A stretch of DNA of 64,000 nt from Codonopsis lanceolata (GCA_013146195.2 CM028377.1:2294001-2358000); one strand, 5' to 3'; shown: positions 12,525 through 24,610, counted from the first letter of the stretch. Notes: a model not told the origin generated them from the letters alone. Numbers and translations: made by a program.

Positions 12525-15500
12525 AAACAAGTAAATTTATCATGATAAAAAATAATATTTGTACAAAAGTAATGTTTAATAAATCACTTCCCATTAAATA
12601 AGGTCAAATAAATAAATTATTATTTGCTAATCAATTTCATTAATAATAACAAAAAAATTATCATAATAAATGATAGTGTCAAATTAGTAAATTCTATCTG
12701 TATCTATCTATCTATTTCTACTATAAAATTGTGAGTTGTCTCTTAAAAATTAATGTATGAATAAAATTAACCATTCATCTAATAAATTATCCACCATTTA
12801 TTTTAGGACATACAAGTAAATTTATTATAATAAATGATAATGTTTGTAAAAAAATAACCCTATATTTAATAAATCACTCACCATTGAATATGGACCAATA
12901 AGTAAATTCGTTATGAGCTAATCAATTACATGAATAATTACAAAAAGAACCCTAAATTAAATAAATCATTCACCATTGAATAAGGTCAAATAGGTAATTG
13001 TGATCTCTATCTATCTATCTTCTTTACTATAAAAGTGTGAGTTGTCTCTTAGAAATTAATGAATGGACAAAATTAACCTTTCATCTAATAAATCATCCAC
13101 CATTTATTTAAGGACAAACAAGTAAATTTATCTTCTTTATTATAAAAATGTGAGTTGTCTCTTAGAAATTAATGTATGGACAAAATTATCCTTTCATCTA
13201 ATAAACCATCCACCATTTATTTAAGGACAAACAATAAAAAATAATATTTGTACAAAAGTAATGTTTAATAAATCACTTCCCATTGAATAAGTTCAAAAAA
13301 ATAATTTATTGTTTGCTAATCAATTCCATAAATAATAACAAAAAAGTTATCATGATAAATGATAATGTCAAATTAGTAAATTCTATCTCTATCTATCTAT
13401 CTATTTCTCTACTATAAAATTGTGAGTTGTTTCTTAAAAATTAATGTATGGACAAAATTAACCTTTCATATAATAAATAATCCACCATTTATTTTATGAC
13501 AAACAAGTAAATTTATCATAATAAATGATAATATTTGTAAAAAAAAAACCCTAAATTTAATAAATCACTCACCATTGAATAAGGTCAAATAAGTAAATTT
13601 ATGAGCTAATCAATTACATGAATAATTACAAAAAGAACCCTAAAAATTGAATAAATCACTCACCATTGAATAAGGTGAAATAGGTAAATGTTATCTCTAT
13701 CTATCTATCTTCTTTACTATATCTATTTCTGTTGTATTTTGTTAGAGGTAAGGCTCCTTTGCCCCCCCTTTTTGGGTCAGGCTGGTTGTCCCCTTCCTGT
13801 TTGTTTGGTTTTGTTTATTTTTAATAAAATTTGCAGGGTGCCGCCCCTGCTTCTCCAAAAAAAAAAAAAAAAAAATTACTATAAAAGTGTGAGTTGTCTT
13901 TTAGAAATTAATGTATGAAAAAAATTAACCTTTCATCTAATAAATAATTCACCATTTATTTAAGGACAAACAAGTAAATTTATCTTCTTTACTATAAAAA
14001 TGTGAGTTGTCTTTTAAAAATTAATGTATGGACAAAATTAACCTTTCATCTAATAAACCATCCACCATTATTTAAGGACAAAAAGTAAATTTATCATGAT
14101 AACAAATTATATTTGTAAAAAAGTAACGTTTAATAAATCACTCCCCATTTAATAAGGTCAAATAAATAATTTATTATTTGCTAATAAATTCCATGAATAA
14201 TAACAAAAAAATTATCATAATAAATAATAATGCCAAATTAGTAAATTCTTTCTCTATCTATCTATCTATCTATCTATCTATTTTTACTATAAAATTGTGT
14301 GTTATCTCTTAGAAATTAATGTATGGACAAAATTAACCTTTCATCTAATAAATCATTAACCATTTATTTTACAACAGACAGGTAAATTTATCATAATAAA
14401 TGATACTGTTTATAAAAAAAATAACCGTAAATTTAATAAATCACTCACCATTGAATAAGGTCAAATAAGTAAATTTGTTATGAGCTAATCAATTACATGA
14501 ATAATCACAAAAAGAACCCTAAATTTAATAAATCGTTCACCATTGAATAATGTCAAATAGGTAAATGCTATCTCTATCTATCTATCTTCTTTACTATAAA
14601 AGTGTGAGTTGTCTTTTAGAAAGTAATGTATGGACAAAATTAGCCTTTCATCTAATAAATCATCCGCCATTTATTTCAGGACAAACAAGTAAATTTATCT
14701 TCTTTACTATAAACATGTGAGTTGTCTCTTAGAAATAAATGTATGGACAAAATTAACCTTTCATCTAATAAACCATCCACCATTTATTTAAGGACAAATA
14801 AGTAAATTTATCATGATAAAAAATAATATTTGTACAAAAGTAATGTTTAATAAATCATTTCCCTTTGAATAAAGTCAAATAAATAATTTATTATTTGCAA
14901 ATCAATTCCATGAATAATAACAAAAAAATTATTATAATAAATGATAATGTCAAATTTGTAAATTCTATCTCTATCTATCTATCTATTGTGAGTTGTCTCT
15001 ATAAGAATTGTGATTAATGTCTCTATGGACAAAATAATAATGTATGGACAAAATTAAATCATCCACCATTTATTTCAGGACAAACAAATAAATTTTTCAT
15101 AATAAATGATAATGTTTGTAAAAAAAATAACTCTAAATTCAATAAAACACTCACTATTGAATAAGGTCAAATAAGTAAATTTGTTATGAGCTAATCAATT
15201 ACATGAATAATTACAAAAAGAACCCTAAATTTAATAAATCACTCACCATTGAATAATGTCAAATAGGTAAATGTTATCTCTACCTATCTATCTTCTCTGC
15301 TATAAAAGTGTGAGTTGTCTTTTAGAAATTAATGTATGAATAAAATTAATGTTTCATCTAATAAATCATTTACCATTTATTTAAGGACAAACAAGTAAAT
15401 TTATCTTCTTTACTATAAAAATGTGAGTTGTCTCTTAGAAATTAATGTATGGACAAAATTAACCTTTCATCTAATAAAACATCCACCATTTATTTAAAGA

Positions 15501-16313
15501 CAAACAAGTAAATTTATCATGATAAAAAACAATATTTGTGCAAAAATAATGTTTAATAAATTACACCCTATTGAATAAGGTCAAATAAATAATTTATTAT
15601 TTTCTAATCAATTCCATTAATAATAAAAAAATAATTATCATAATAAATAATAATGTCAAATTAATAAATTTTATCTCTATCTATCTATCTATTTCTCTAC
15701 TATAAAATTGTGAGTTGTCTATTAGAAATTAATGTATGGAGAAAATTAACCTTTCATCTAACAAATCATACACCAATTATTTTAGGACAAACAAGTAAAT
15801 TTATCGTAATAAATGATAATGTTTGTAAAAAAAATAACCCTAAATTTAATAAATCACTTACCATTGAATAAAGTCAAATAAGTAAATTTGTTATGAGCTA
15901 ATCAATTACATAAATAATTAATAAATGAACCATAAATTTAATAAATCGCTCACCATTGAATAAGGTCAAATAGGTAAATGCTATCTATATCTATCTATCT
16001 TCTTTCTTCGTTACTATAAAAGTGTGAGTTGTCTATTAAAAATTAATGTATGGACAAAATTAACCTTTCATCTCATAAATCATCCACCATTTATTTAAGG
16101 ATAAACAAGTAAATTTATCTTCTTTACTATAAAAATATGAGTTGTCTCTTAGAAATTAATGTGGACAAAATTAATCTTTCATCTAATAAACCATCCACCA
16201 TTTATTTAAGGACAAACAAGTAAATTTATCATGATAAAAAATAATATTTGTACAAAAGTAATGATTAATAAATCACTTCGCATATAATAAGGTCAAATAA
16301 ATAATTTATTATC
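12525..16313. repeat. Helitron-derived tandem array, first locus
   Basis: AT-rich repeat with a higher-order period of about 705 bp, roughly five copies. TATC microsatellite blocks mark the units at 12702, 13387, 14254, 14965 and 15675, with second blocks at 13007, 13693, 14570, 15276 and 15984. Each unit repeats two or three times a subunit that begins TTTACTATAAAA, continues TGTGAGTTGTCTCTTAGAAA, and includes CCTTTCATCTAATAAATCAT and GGACAAACAAGTAAATTTAT. The same array fills the Helitron at 46.6-51.7 kb. Both ends are cut here: by LTR F on the left and by element A on the right. No coding frame. Confidence 0.85.
13722..13876 (+). mobile_element. Short poly(A) retroposon (5'-truncated LINE-like)
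   Basis: This 155-bp stretch is foreign to the array and ends TTGCAGGGTGCCGCCCCTGC, TTCTCC and about 18 A. It is flanked by an 8-bp duplication, TTACTATA (13714-13721 and 13877-13884), that is single in other array copies. AATAAAATTTGC precedes the tail. No A or B box is visible, so a truncated LINE 3' end is likelier than a SINE. Confidence 0.65.
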
Positions 16314-17457
16314 GGGGTGCTGTTGATCGCGCCTATGAGATCGAGAGAGACATAGAGGTGCACATGCAGAAGCCTGCTGTGCAGTCCTCGCATCAGCAGC
16401 CGTCGCAGCAGTCGTCTCAGATGACCTTGCAGTATTCTGGGAGGGGTCAGTTTTCGGGTAATCGGTTCAGTCATCAAGGCAACCGTCGCAATGGTGGCCA
16501 GTCTAGGCAACAGTCAGATGGACAGTCTAGGCATCCTTCCGAGAGTCGTGATAGTCGTGTTCCATCTTCGCAAGGGCAGTAAGGCCAGTGGAGTGACCCT
16601 GTTGGGTGTTCATATTGTCACAAACCGGGGCATTCGTATAATGATTGTAGGACCAGACTTGGGCAGTGTTTGGGATGTGGAGATGCAAGTCACCGGGTTA
16701 GAGATTGTCCTAAGATTAAGGCTACTTCTTCTGTGTGTTCCGTTCAGCAGTCGGGTACCAAGAGGGATAATGATGGGCATCCTAAGGCGCAAGCTCGTGT
16801 ATTTGCACTTGATCAGCGTGGTGTTCCGGAGTCGACCACCGTTACTGGACGTATTCTCTCAGTCTTTGATCATAGGGCTCAAGTTCTTATAGATCTGGGG
16901 TCTTCTCATTCCTATGTTGCATCGCATTTCATTGAGCATTTGTGTGTGTTACCTTCTTAGTTACCTTATGTGTTTGAGGTGTCTACACCGTTGGGTGATC
17001 ATTTGTTGGCGTCAGAGGTTTATAAGGCTTGTGATGTGCTTGTATGTGATCGAGTCTTGCATGCGGATTTGGTAGTTTTGCCTATTCGGGACTTTGCTTT
17101 GATTTTGGGTATGGATTGGTTGTGTACTTATCATGCTTTAGTTGATTGCCGTCGTAAGAGAGTACTTTTGCCATGCCTAGTATTCCGGAGTTTGTGTTTA
17201 TGGGTGATCATGCCATGAATAGCATAGATGTTATTTCCGCTTTACGAGCTAGGAAGCTTTTTATCTCAAGGTGTACGGGTTATTTAGCTTATGTGATCAA
17301 TACTCGTATGCCTACTACTTCTTTAAAAGAGGTCCCAGTTGTTAGTGAGTTTCCTGACGTGTTCTCGACAGAGTATGCTTTACCACCCGATCGAGAGGTA
17401 GAGTTTTGCATTGAGTTATTTTCAGGGACTTCACCTATTTCTAAGGCACCATACTGA
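16314..17457 (+). pseudogene. Gag C-terminus and aspartic protease of element A
   Basis: The frame resumes mid-gag (RAYEIERDIEVH) and runs through a Gln/Ser-rich spacer. A frame at about 16604-16710 codes two zinc knuckles, CSYCHKPGHSYNDC and CLGCGDASHRVRDC. The protease part follows (QARVFALDQRGV, VLIDLGSSHSYVASHF). The usual catalytic D-P/T-G or D-S-G reads DLG here, where element C has DPG. An in-frame TAG at 16958-16960 replaces a Gln codon, a frameshift lies near 17170, and TGA at 17455-17457 replaces an Arg codon. Nothing here can be translated whole. Confidence 0.8.
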
Positions 17458-18776
17458 ATGGCTCCCTTGGTTGAGTTGCGGAACTCAAGGAGCGATTGCG
17501 AGTGAACTTCTTGATAGGGAGTTCATTAAGCCGAGTGTATCTCCGTGGGGTGCACCGGTGTTGTTTGTGAGAAAGAAGGACGGTAGTTTGCGGTTGTGTA
17601 TCGATTATCGACAGTTGAATTAGGTTACTATTAAGAACAAGTATCCTTTACCGCACATTGATGATCTCTTCGATCAACTTCATGGGTCAGTGGTGTATTC
17701 CAAGCTAGACTTGTGGTGTGGTTATCACCAGTTGAGAGTTTGGGCAGAGGATATTCCGAAGATAGCTTTTCGAACACGTTATGGTCATTATGAGTTTGTT
17801 GTGATGCCATTTGGGTTGACAAACGTGCCTGCAGTTTTCATGGATTTGATGAATCGGGCATTCCATGATTATTTGGATTGCTTTGTTGTGGTTTTCATCG
17901 ACGATATCCTAATGTACTCAAAGTCACGAGAGGAACATGCTAATCATTTGAGAGTGGTTCTTTCCTTATTGCAAGAGAAGCAGCTTTTTGCTAAATTTAG
18001 CAAGTGTGCTTTTTGGCTCGAGCAAGTATCTTTTCTTGGGCACGTTGCTTCTAGTGCGGGTATTGCAGTGGATCCATCTAAAGTGGAGGTTGTTACTAAA
18101 TGGAAGACTCCTAGTACGGTGACCGAAGTCCGTAGTTTCTTGGGCTTGGCGGGTTATTACCGTAGGTTTATTGAGGGATTTTCCAAGATAGCTACTCCCA
18201 TGATGAACTTGACTCAGAAAAAGTCTACCTTTATTTGGAGTGATAAGTGCGAGGCTAGTTTTCAAGAGTTGAAGAGGAGATTAACTACAGCTCCTGTTTT
18301 AGCATTGCCTGGTGGATGTGATAATTTTGTGATCTATAGCGACACTTCATTAGAAGGCTTGGGTTGCGTGCTTATGTAGAATGGAATGATTATTGCTTAT
18401 GCTTCGAGGAAGTTGTCACCTTACGAGCAGAATTATCCTACACACGACCTTGAGTTAGCACCAATTACTTTCGCACTTCACAAGTGGAAACAATACCTTT
18501 ATGGGGCGAAGTTTGAAGTGTTCACCGATCATAAGAGTTTGAAGTACCTTTTCTTGCAGAAGGAGTTGAATATGAGATAGAGGCGTTGGATGGAGAAGCT
18601 TAAGGATCATGATTGATTGTACTATTCTTTATCATCCGGGGAAAGCAAATGTTGTTGCGGATGCCTTGAGTAGGAAGGCTTTTATGTCTTGTTTGATGAT
18701 GAGGGAGTGAAAAATGCTTGAGGATGTTCGTGAGTGGGGTCCTATTGAGAACGAGCGTGGTATTATCTTTGCTAGC
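17458..18776 (+). pseudogene. Reverse transcriptase and RNase H of element A
   Basis: Reverse transcriptase motifs appear in order: SPWGAPVLFVRKKDGSLRLC, CIDYRQLN, KYPLPHIDDLF, MPFGLTN and the catalytic FIDDILMYSKSREEH (about 17897-17935). RNase H shows VIYSDTSLEGLGCVLM, YASRKLSPYEQNYPTHDLEL and EVFTDHKSLKYLF. TAG codons at 17621, 18377 and 18578 each replace a Gln codon. The first RNase H catalytic Asp is kept (YSDTS). The solo LTR at 18777 interrupts the start of the integrase linker. This part would copy element RNA into DNA in an intact relative. Confidence 0.85.
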
Positions 18777-20040
18777 TGATCGTGTCTTATTTTAATTATT
18801 TCCTTGCAAGTGGACAAGACTATCGTAGGACAGCTTGGGAAGTAAGGGTCGAACCACAGAGACAAGAAGAATACTGATGACAAGATTATCGGTAGCTATT
18901 TAAACTAAGGGGGGTTGTTTATCGATTTTATTAGAACTAATTTATTCTACTAAAACAGTAAATCTACTTAAACTATGCAGCAATCACAGTTGTAAAGATC
19001 TGATGGAGGAGGGAAATCTAGGATTAGAGTTTCACTTGCATCTACTCTATAGCTTATTTAGATAAAGTATCATTCAATAACTTGGGTTCGTTTACGAAAG
19101 ATAGATATAGCCTGTCAAATTATCGTTCAGTCTCCATCTCCATATAATTCATCCATTCTATATCCTAGGCACAAGAACATATGGATCCTAATTGCCACTT
19201 AGGTCATATATAGAACCTGACCCTAACTTATCACTCTCGTGCATCGATAGGTTCAATTTATCATGATGGTGAGCCAGTGTACGACATATGCATATGGCCG
19301 TGCAGGTATCCGCACCTCTAGGCCTTTGTTACTTGCGATTCCATTCATTTGGTCAAAGCTAGATAATAAAGGGGTTGATAAACACCATGATCAACAATAA
19401 TTGAATGAATAAAAATATATATTAAGCCATAGATTTGATACAAGCTACCTCCCAACTCCTAGATTAATGGACGTTTAGTTCATCCTTGAAGATGAACTGC
19501 ACAACGGGATGAAGAAATACATGCATCGATCTTCAAAACTGTAATTACAACAACTAATCTACGTAATACAATCTAAATTCTAAGCTAAAGATGTTTCCTC
19601 ACACTTCTTGGACGTCCCTTGGCTTTGGCTACCGTCCTTTATTTATACCAGGGTGTTGTAGGGGAATATGAGGTTCAATCCAAGTCAAAAACCCCGTCAA
19701 GTCGGTTCTGGGGACCTTGCGGCCGCATTGGGTATTCACCTTGCGTCCGCAAGGGTCTTGTACTGGCTCTTCATGTTTCTGCCTACCTTGCGAAGACAAT
19801 GTCTTTTGACCTTGCGGCCGCAAGGTGGCCAGAATGTTTCTTTTGCTTCTTTCCCAATGTTACACTTTGCACCCTTCCTCGAAATCTTCACTAAAAGCTT
19901 CATAAATCTCATAAATTCACTTAAAACCTTGAAACTCACAATATCGCTCAAAAACACATATCAGTAGCCAAAAGCCTCGTGGAATTGCTCATTTTAAGTC
20001 ATAAAAGTGCCCGATAAAGACGTATAAAATACGTCTATCA
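18777..20040 (-). mobile_element. Solo LTR, Tat-like gypsy, nested in element A
   Basis: 1264 bp, TG to CA, flanked by the 5-bp duplication CTAGC (18772-18776 and 20041-20045); removing it restores the pol of element A. Reverse orientation is inferred from the end TGATAGACGTATTTTATACG, typical for LTR starts, and from TATAAATA on the reverse strand at about 19640-19647. Three palindromic modules lie upstream of that box: 19715-19731, 19739-19754 and the perfect 16-mer CCTTGCGGCCGCAAGG at 19810-19825. No internal region remains, so it arose by LTR-LTR recombination. Confidence 0.85.
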
Positions 20041-20247
20041 CTAGCGTTCGTGCTACCCCTATTTTATTCGAGTTGATCAAGAAGGCACAAGTGTTAGATC
20101 CATATTTCATGAAGATTATTGATGGAGTGGGCGAGAATGAGACTTCCAAGTTTGTGATGAGTAGTGGTATCTTGACTTTTCGAGGAAGAGTTTGCATTCC
20201 TTCTACCGATGGAGTGAAGCGTATGGTTCTTGACGAGGCTTACAAGG
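20041..20247 (+). pseudogene. Integrase N-terminal linker of element A
   Basis: This 207-bp piece continues pol between the two nested solo LTRs. Its reading corresponds to the stretch of element C from VRATPVLFGKI to GRICVPTNDELKRQVHDEAH, the linker before the integrase zinc finger (for example ILTFRGRVCIPSTDGVKRMV here). It ends in GAGGCTTACAAGG, where the second solo LTR duplicated CAAGG. Confidence 0.75.
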
Positions 20248-21300
20248 TGTAAGTCTAGAAGGCAACAATTAAGGCTAGAGGGGGGGTGAATAGCCTTTAA
20301 AAACTTTGAGGGTTGATTTCTAAAACCTTTTAAAGTTGGCAGCGGAAAACTATTTTTGTCAGTCAGCTGAAAATTGGTCAGCTGGCTGACACTTTGAACG
20401 TGCTTAAGCTGATGAAAGTTGGTCAGCTAGCTGACACCACAATTTTTCAAAAGAGGTTAGCTTTTAAAGATGATCACTGTATATAGAAAAGAAACTGAAA
20501 AACAATTTATCTGAACAACTAAGCAAACAATTGTTGTTAACTGACTGACACTTAATTAGTTGAAATACTTCTTAAGTGTTAAGTCAGTTTGCAAGAATAT
20601 GAGTAATGGCTGACAAATCAGTTGAAGTGGTTCACAGATAAACTGCTACGTCCACTACCAAGTTGGTCAGACTTGGATTTTTGAAGTGCACTAATTTTAT
20701 TAAAAATCTATTTGATCTCTAATGGATCAGTGTACAACAAAAGACCGGTGTTTGTGGAGAATGATTGAGAATCAATCAAACTCGTGAGACAAACTGACTG
20801 CATTCAAAAGATATGAAAAGTAATCACTCAGTGTTTGCCTAAACAATAACTAGAAAGATGTATACAAGAAAGATTTTCTAGCTATGGTTTTTAAGAAGAC
20901 TAAAACGCAGAGAATTTCTTGAAAGTATAAGGCTTCAGACTTCTGTGTATATGTATATCTCCTTCAAGAATGCTTCCAGTGGGTATATATAGATGAACTT
21001 CAAGAGTAACCCGTTAGGAACACAATTTTGAATTTGAAAATGTGTTTGGCAGATGCAAGATCTCAAAAGATCCTGGGAAGAAATATCTAGCAGAATATCT
21101 ACCAAAAACATACAAGTAAGAAGGTGTCAGTACAAGTATTTGAGCAATCAAATAAGGAAAGCAAGCTGACACTAAAAACGCTATGGTCAGTTTAAATGAA
21201 TGACTGAAAAATAATTTCAAGCTGACTAAAATTGTAAGTTCTTGGCTGACAATCAAGTGGAATGATTTTAAGCAAATTTAATTCTATGCAAGATTCAACA
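20248..21300 (-). mobile_element. Solo LTR, SIRE-like Copia, nested in element A
   Basis: 1053 bp, TG to CA, flanked by CAAGG (20243-20247 and 21301-21305). In reverse it ends GGCTATTCACCCCCCCTCTA then GCC, matching the LTR end of the SIRE element at 25785-25838. TATATATA lies on the reverse strand near 20982-20990. Two palindromes, GTCAGCTGGCTGAC (20377-20390) and GTCAGCTAGCTGAC (20422-20435), sit downstream of it. Confidence 0.85.
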
Positions 21301-22578
21301 CAAGGCCAAGTACACAATACATCCGGGGAGTACTAAGATGTACCGTGACTTGAAGAGACAGTTTTGGTGGAATGGCATGAAGTGGGAAATAGCGGATTAT
21401 GTTTCTAGGTGCTTGACTTGTCAGCAAGTTAAGGCTGAGCACCAGAGACCTACTGGTTTATTGCAGCCACACGAGATTCCAGAGTGAAAATGGGAACATA
21501 TCACGATGGATTTTGTTACGGGGTTGTCGTGCACTCGTAGAGGCTTCAACGCTATTTGGGTTATTGTCGATAGGTTGACGAAATCTTCTCATTTTATTCC
21601 TATTGCGATTACCTACAATTTGAGTAAGTTGGCAGCATTGTATATTCAGGAGATTGTCAAACTACATGGTGTTCCTGTTAGTATTGTATCGAAAAGAGAT
21701 CCTATATTTACCTCGAGATTCTGACATTCATTACAAGAGGCCTTGGGTACGAAACTTAACTTTAGTACGGCCTTTCATCCTCAATCCGATAGGTAGTCAG
21801 GGAGATTGATACAAATATTGGAAGACATGCTTCGTGCTTGTGCCATGGATTTCAAGGGCAGTCGGGATTCACACCTACCATTGGTAGAGTTTGCGTATAA
21901 AAATAGTTACCAATCTAGCATCGAGATGGCTCCTTATGAGGCTTTGTATGGGCATAAGTGTCATTCACTAATTTGCTGGGACGAAGTTGGTGAAGCGAAG
22001 TTATGGGGTTCTGAAATGGTACGATAGTCGGCTGAGAGTGTGAAGCTGATTAGAGATAGATTGCGTACGGCTCAGAGTAGACAGAAAAGCTATGTGAATA
22101 ACCGGAGACGCGATCTTGAGTTTCAAGTTGGTGATTATATGTTCTTGAAGATATCACCACACCGTGGTACTAAGAGATTTGGTAAGAAAGGGAAACTTTC
22201 ACCGAGGTATATTGGTTCGTTTGAGATTCTTGAGAGGGTTGGTTCTTTGGCTTACCGGATTACATTGCCACCTTCTATTTCGGGTATTCATGGTGTGTTT
22301 CACGTTTCTATGCTTCGTAAATACATGAAGGATGAATCACATGTTCTTGCCTATGAAGAGATTACCTTTGAACCCGATCTTTCCTATGTTGAGAAGCCGG
22401 TGAGGATTCTTGATACTAAAGAGAAAATCTTGAGAACTAAAAGGATACCATTAGTGAAAATCTTGTGGAGAAATCATGACATCGAGGAAGCTACGTGGGA
22501 GACCGAACTTGAGATGAGGGAGAAATACCCATACTTATTCGAGATGACTGGTAAGAATTTAGGGACTAAATTCCTTTA
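21301..22578 (+). pseudogene. Integrase and chromodomain of element A
   Basis: It shows the zinc-finger end (RCLTCQQVKAEHQRPTG), the integrase core (MDFVTGLSCTRRGFNA and FSTAFHPQ) and the C-terminal GKKGKLSPRYIGSFEILERV. It ends with a group II chromodomain (YVEKPVRILDTKEKILRTKR, then WRNHDIEEATWETELEMREK), the mark of chromoviruses such as Tekay/Del. The second catalytic Asp, in SDRD of element C, is Lys here (SKRD). Stops at 21485 (Trp codon), 21722 (Trp), 21794 (Gln) and 22025 (Gln) break it. The normal end is TAA at 22577-22579, just before the polypurine tract. In intact elements the chromodomain steers insertion toward marked chromatin. Confidence 0.85.
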
Positions 22579-22590
22579 AGTGGGGGAGGA
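22579..22590 (+). promoter_or_regulatory. Polypurine tract of element A
   Basis: AGTGGGGGAGGA directly precedes the LTR start TGTGAGAACC at 22591 and follows the pol stop codon. This is the expected primer for plus-strand DNA synthesis. Confidence 0.8.
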
Positions 22591-24610
22591 TGTGAGAACC
22601 CAAAACCCATTACTTGAATAGCATCGTTATAACATGCTCATTATATTCCTTGACATCTTAACTAGTTCATATTGTTGTAGTCATGCTTGCATTAGGTTGA
22701 CTGCGATCATAGTCGCTTGTATGCCTTCCTTACTTGCATGCCTTGTTGTACTTGCTTCGACCGAGGCCTTAGTGCTTAACTGAGTCCTAATAGAGCCTTA
22801 GTATCTTTCTTGCATGTTTTATAACTTCAATCGTGGCCAACATATGCTTGGTTGAGAGTTCGGAAGCATTGTTGCTTCACTTGACCTTTTGACTCGTAGA
22901 GTCTCTCGGTTTGCCTTCTTCTTGCCTTGTTTCGTGTCAACTTGAATCCTATACCTTGTTTACTAGTCCTTAACATGATTAAGAACGTCCATTCATGCTT
23001 GTAGTATCCTTGTTTAACCCATTGTAGAATCGTTTGATTGTTCGTCATGAGTTTCGCCCTCGATTCCCCCTTGTTCCGGGTGATGTTCGGACTTGTTTGG
23101 GGCGTGTTTTGAGTGTACTAAACATCCCTAATGGTTTGGGGTTGCATTGGACACATTTAGGACTTGTTTTCAAGTCATTTTGTCCTTCCAGACACCTGAG
23201 CGCTCGCCCAGCCAAATGACTGAGCGAGTGCACAAAATCCAACAGCACCAGAAAGTGAAAAGAGGCTAAGCGCTCGCTCAGCCATCACCCTGAGCGACCG
23301 CTCAACACATGCACCAACATTACGGGATTTTCAATTTTTGGAATTTTGGCTTGAACCCTTGAACCCTATCCGACCCAATTCAAACCTTCATTTGATTTGT
23401 GACCTCTTTAGGTTTAATTTCAATCCTTGGATGAGTTCTAATCAAGGGCCATCATTAATCAACCAATAGAAACCTTAATAACTCAAGCATAGGATTGACC
23501 CTTTAATGAGTTCATCCTCCCCATACTCAAACATTGCAGCCATTCTTCATTTCCACCATTGTTGAGCTGGTTCCTAGAGAGAGAGTGAGCTTGAAGTTCC
23601 TCCACCTTGCTTGCTTGATTGCCGAAGATCCGACGATCGGATTTTCGATTGGAGACCACCGAATCAAAGCCCTTGCTCCCTAGTTTCTTAATCCTTGCTT
23701 TGTTTTGTCATCCAACCGTTTGATTTCGAACAAGGTAAGCACCCAATCCCCTGTTTTTGTATGCTCAATATCAAGCATGCTGCCTTCATGATAGTTTCTA
23801 GATACATGTTCAAGAAGACATGCATTATGTTAATAACTTGAAATTCCTTAAGTAAATTTTCTATAAATTTTGGGTTAATGACTCATAATTGGTAATTTGG
23901 ACTTATGTCTAGAATTAAATGTGTTCTAGAATGGATTTGGAATAACTATTGTTCTTGGACTTGTTGTAAATTATAACTTCAAAATGATGAACATGCTAGG
24001 GTTCACAAATTTGGGAACTTTGATCTTGAAGGACTAAAAGTCATGAATGACTTAGTAGTCTAATTGTAAATGAATCGAGAACATAGAAAAAGTTATGAAT
24101 TGCATATAGAATTCATCCTCTATTTGGAAATAATTTAGCGATAACTCAACGGAGTTGCACTTAGAGAGTCATTGAACAATACCGACTCTACAATCAATCC
24201 CTACGACGTTTAGAGTTCAATTGAATTGTAAATTAGCTCTTGGGAATTCTTATCATGATTGATTTCATGCTTGACTTGTATATCGTAGAGTAACATGCCT
24301 ACTTAATTCGACGAGTCGCTCTTGTCGACCTTGCTCCCTTACTTGATTTATTACGTGAGTAAACATCTACATGACTCGGATGACAAGTAAATATCTACTT
24401 GGCATACCATTAGTCCAACTGGCATACGTAAATTGTCTAGATGGTCAACGATGCATCGCCGTCATTAATTGCGAGATTCATAGTAGTGATGGGTCGCCAC
24501 ACCATAATCTTGCACACACCCTTCACTACTGATCATAGTGAAGAAGAGCACCTCATCGTAACCAAAGGGCGCTTGTAACAATACTATCGTGGTCGATGTA
24601 TCATACACGT
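22591..24610 (+). mobile_element. 3' LTR of element A, truncated
   Basis: Starts TGTGAGAACCCAAAACCC after the polypurine tract and is collinear with LTRs B and F. Four modules built on CTGAGCG/CGCTCAG lie at 23196-23211, 23220-23233, 23266-23281 and 23290-23304. It breaks at about 24610, where TGTTGATTCC of the SIRE LTR begins; the last kilobase is not seen. No gene is present. Confidence 0.8.

Larger units (their letters stand above)
16314..24610 (+). mobile_element. Ty3/gypsy element A (chromovirus, Tekay-like), decayed and nested
   Basis: Gag-pol order is gag, protease, reverse transcriptase, RNase H, integrase, chromodomain, then polypurine tract and LTR. The 5' LTR and first half of gag are missing; the left junction lies in gag with a short shared ATTAT. 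Two solo LTRs of other families interrupt pol, and the 3' LTR stops where the SIRE LTR begins at 24611. Elements B and C are close relatives and were used to judge the breaks. Confidence 0.85.

Noticed and set aside
12525..16313. CRISPR-like array
   Set aside because: The repeats are hundreds of bases long, AT-rich, without unique spacers, in a plant genome with Helitron ends.
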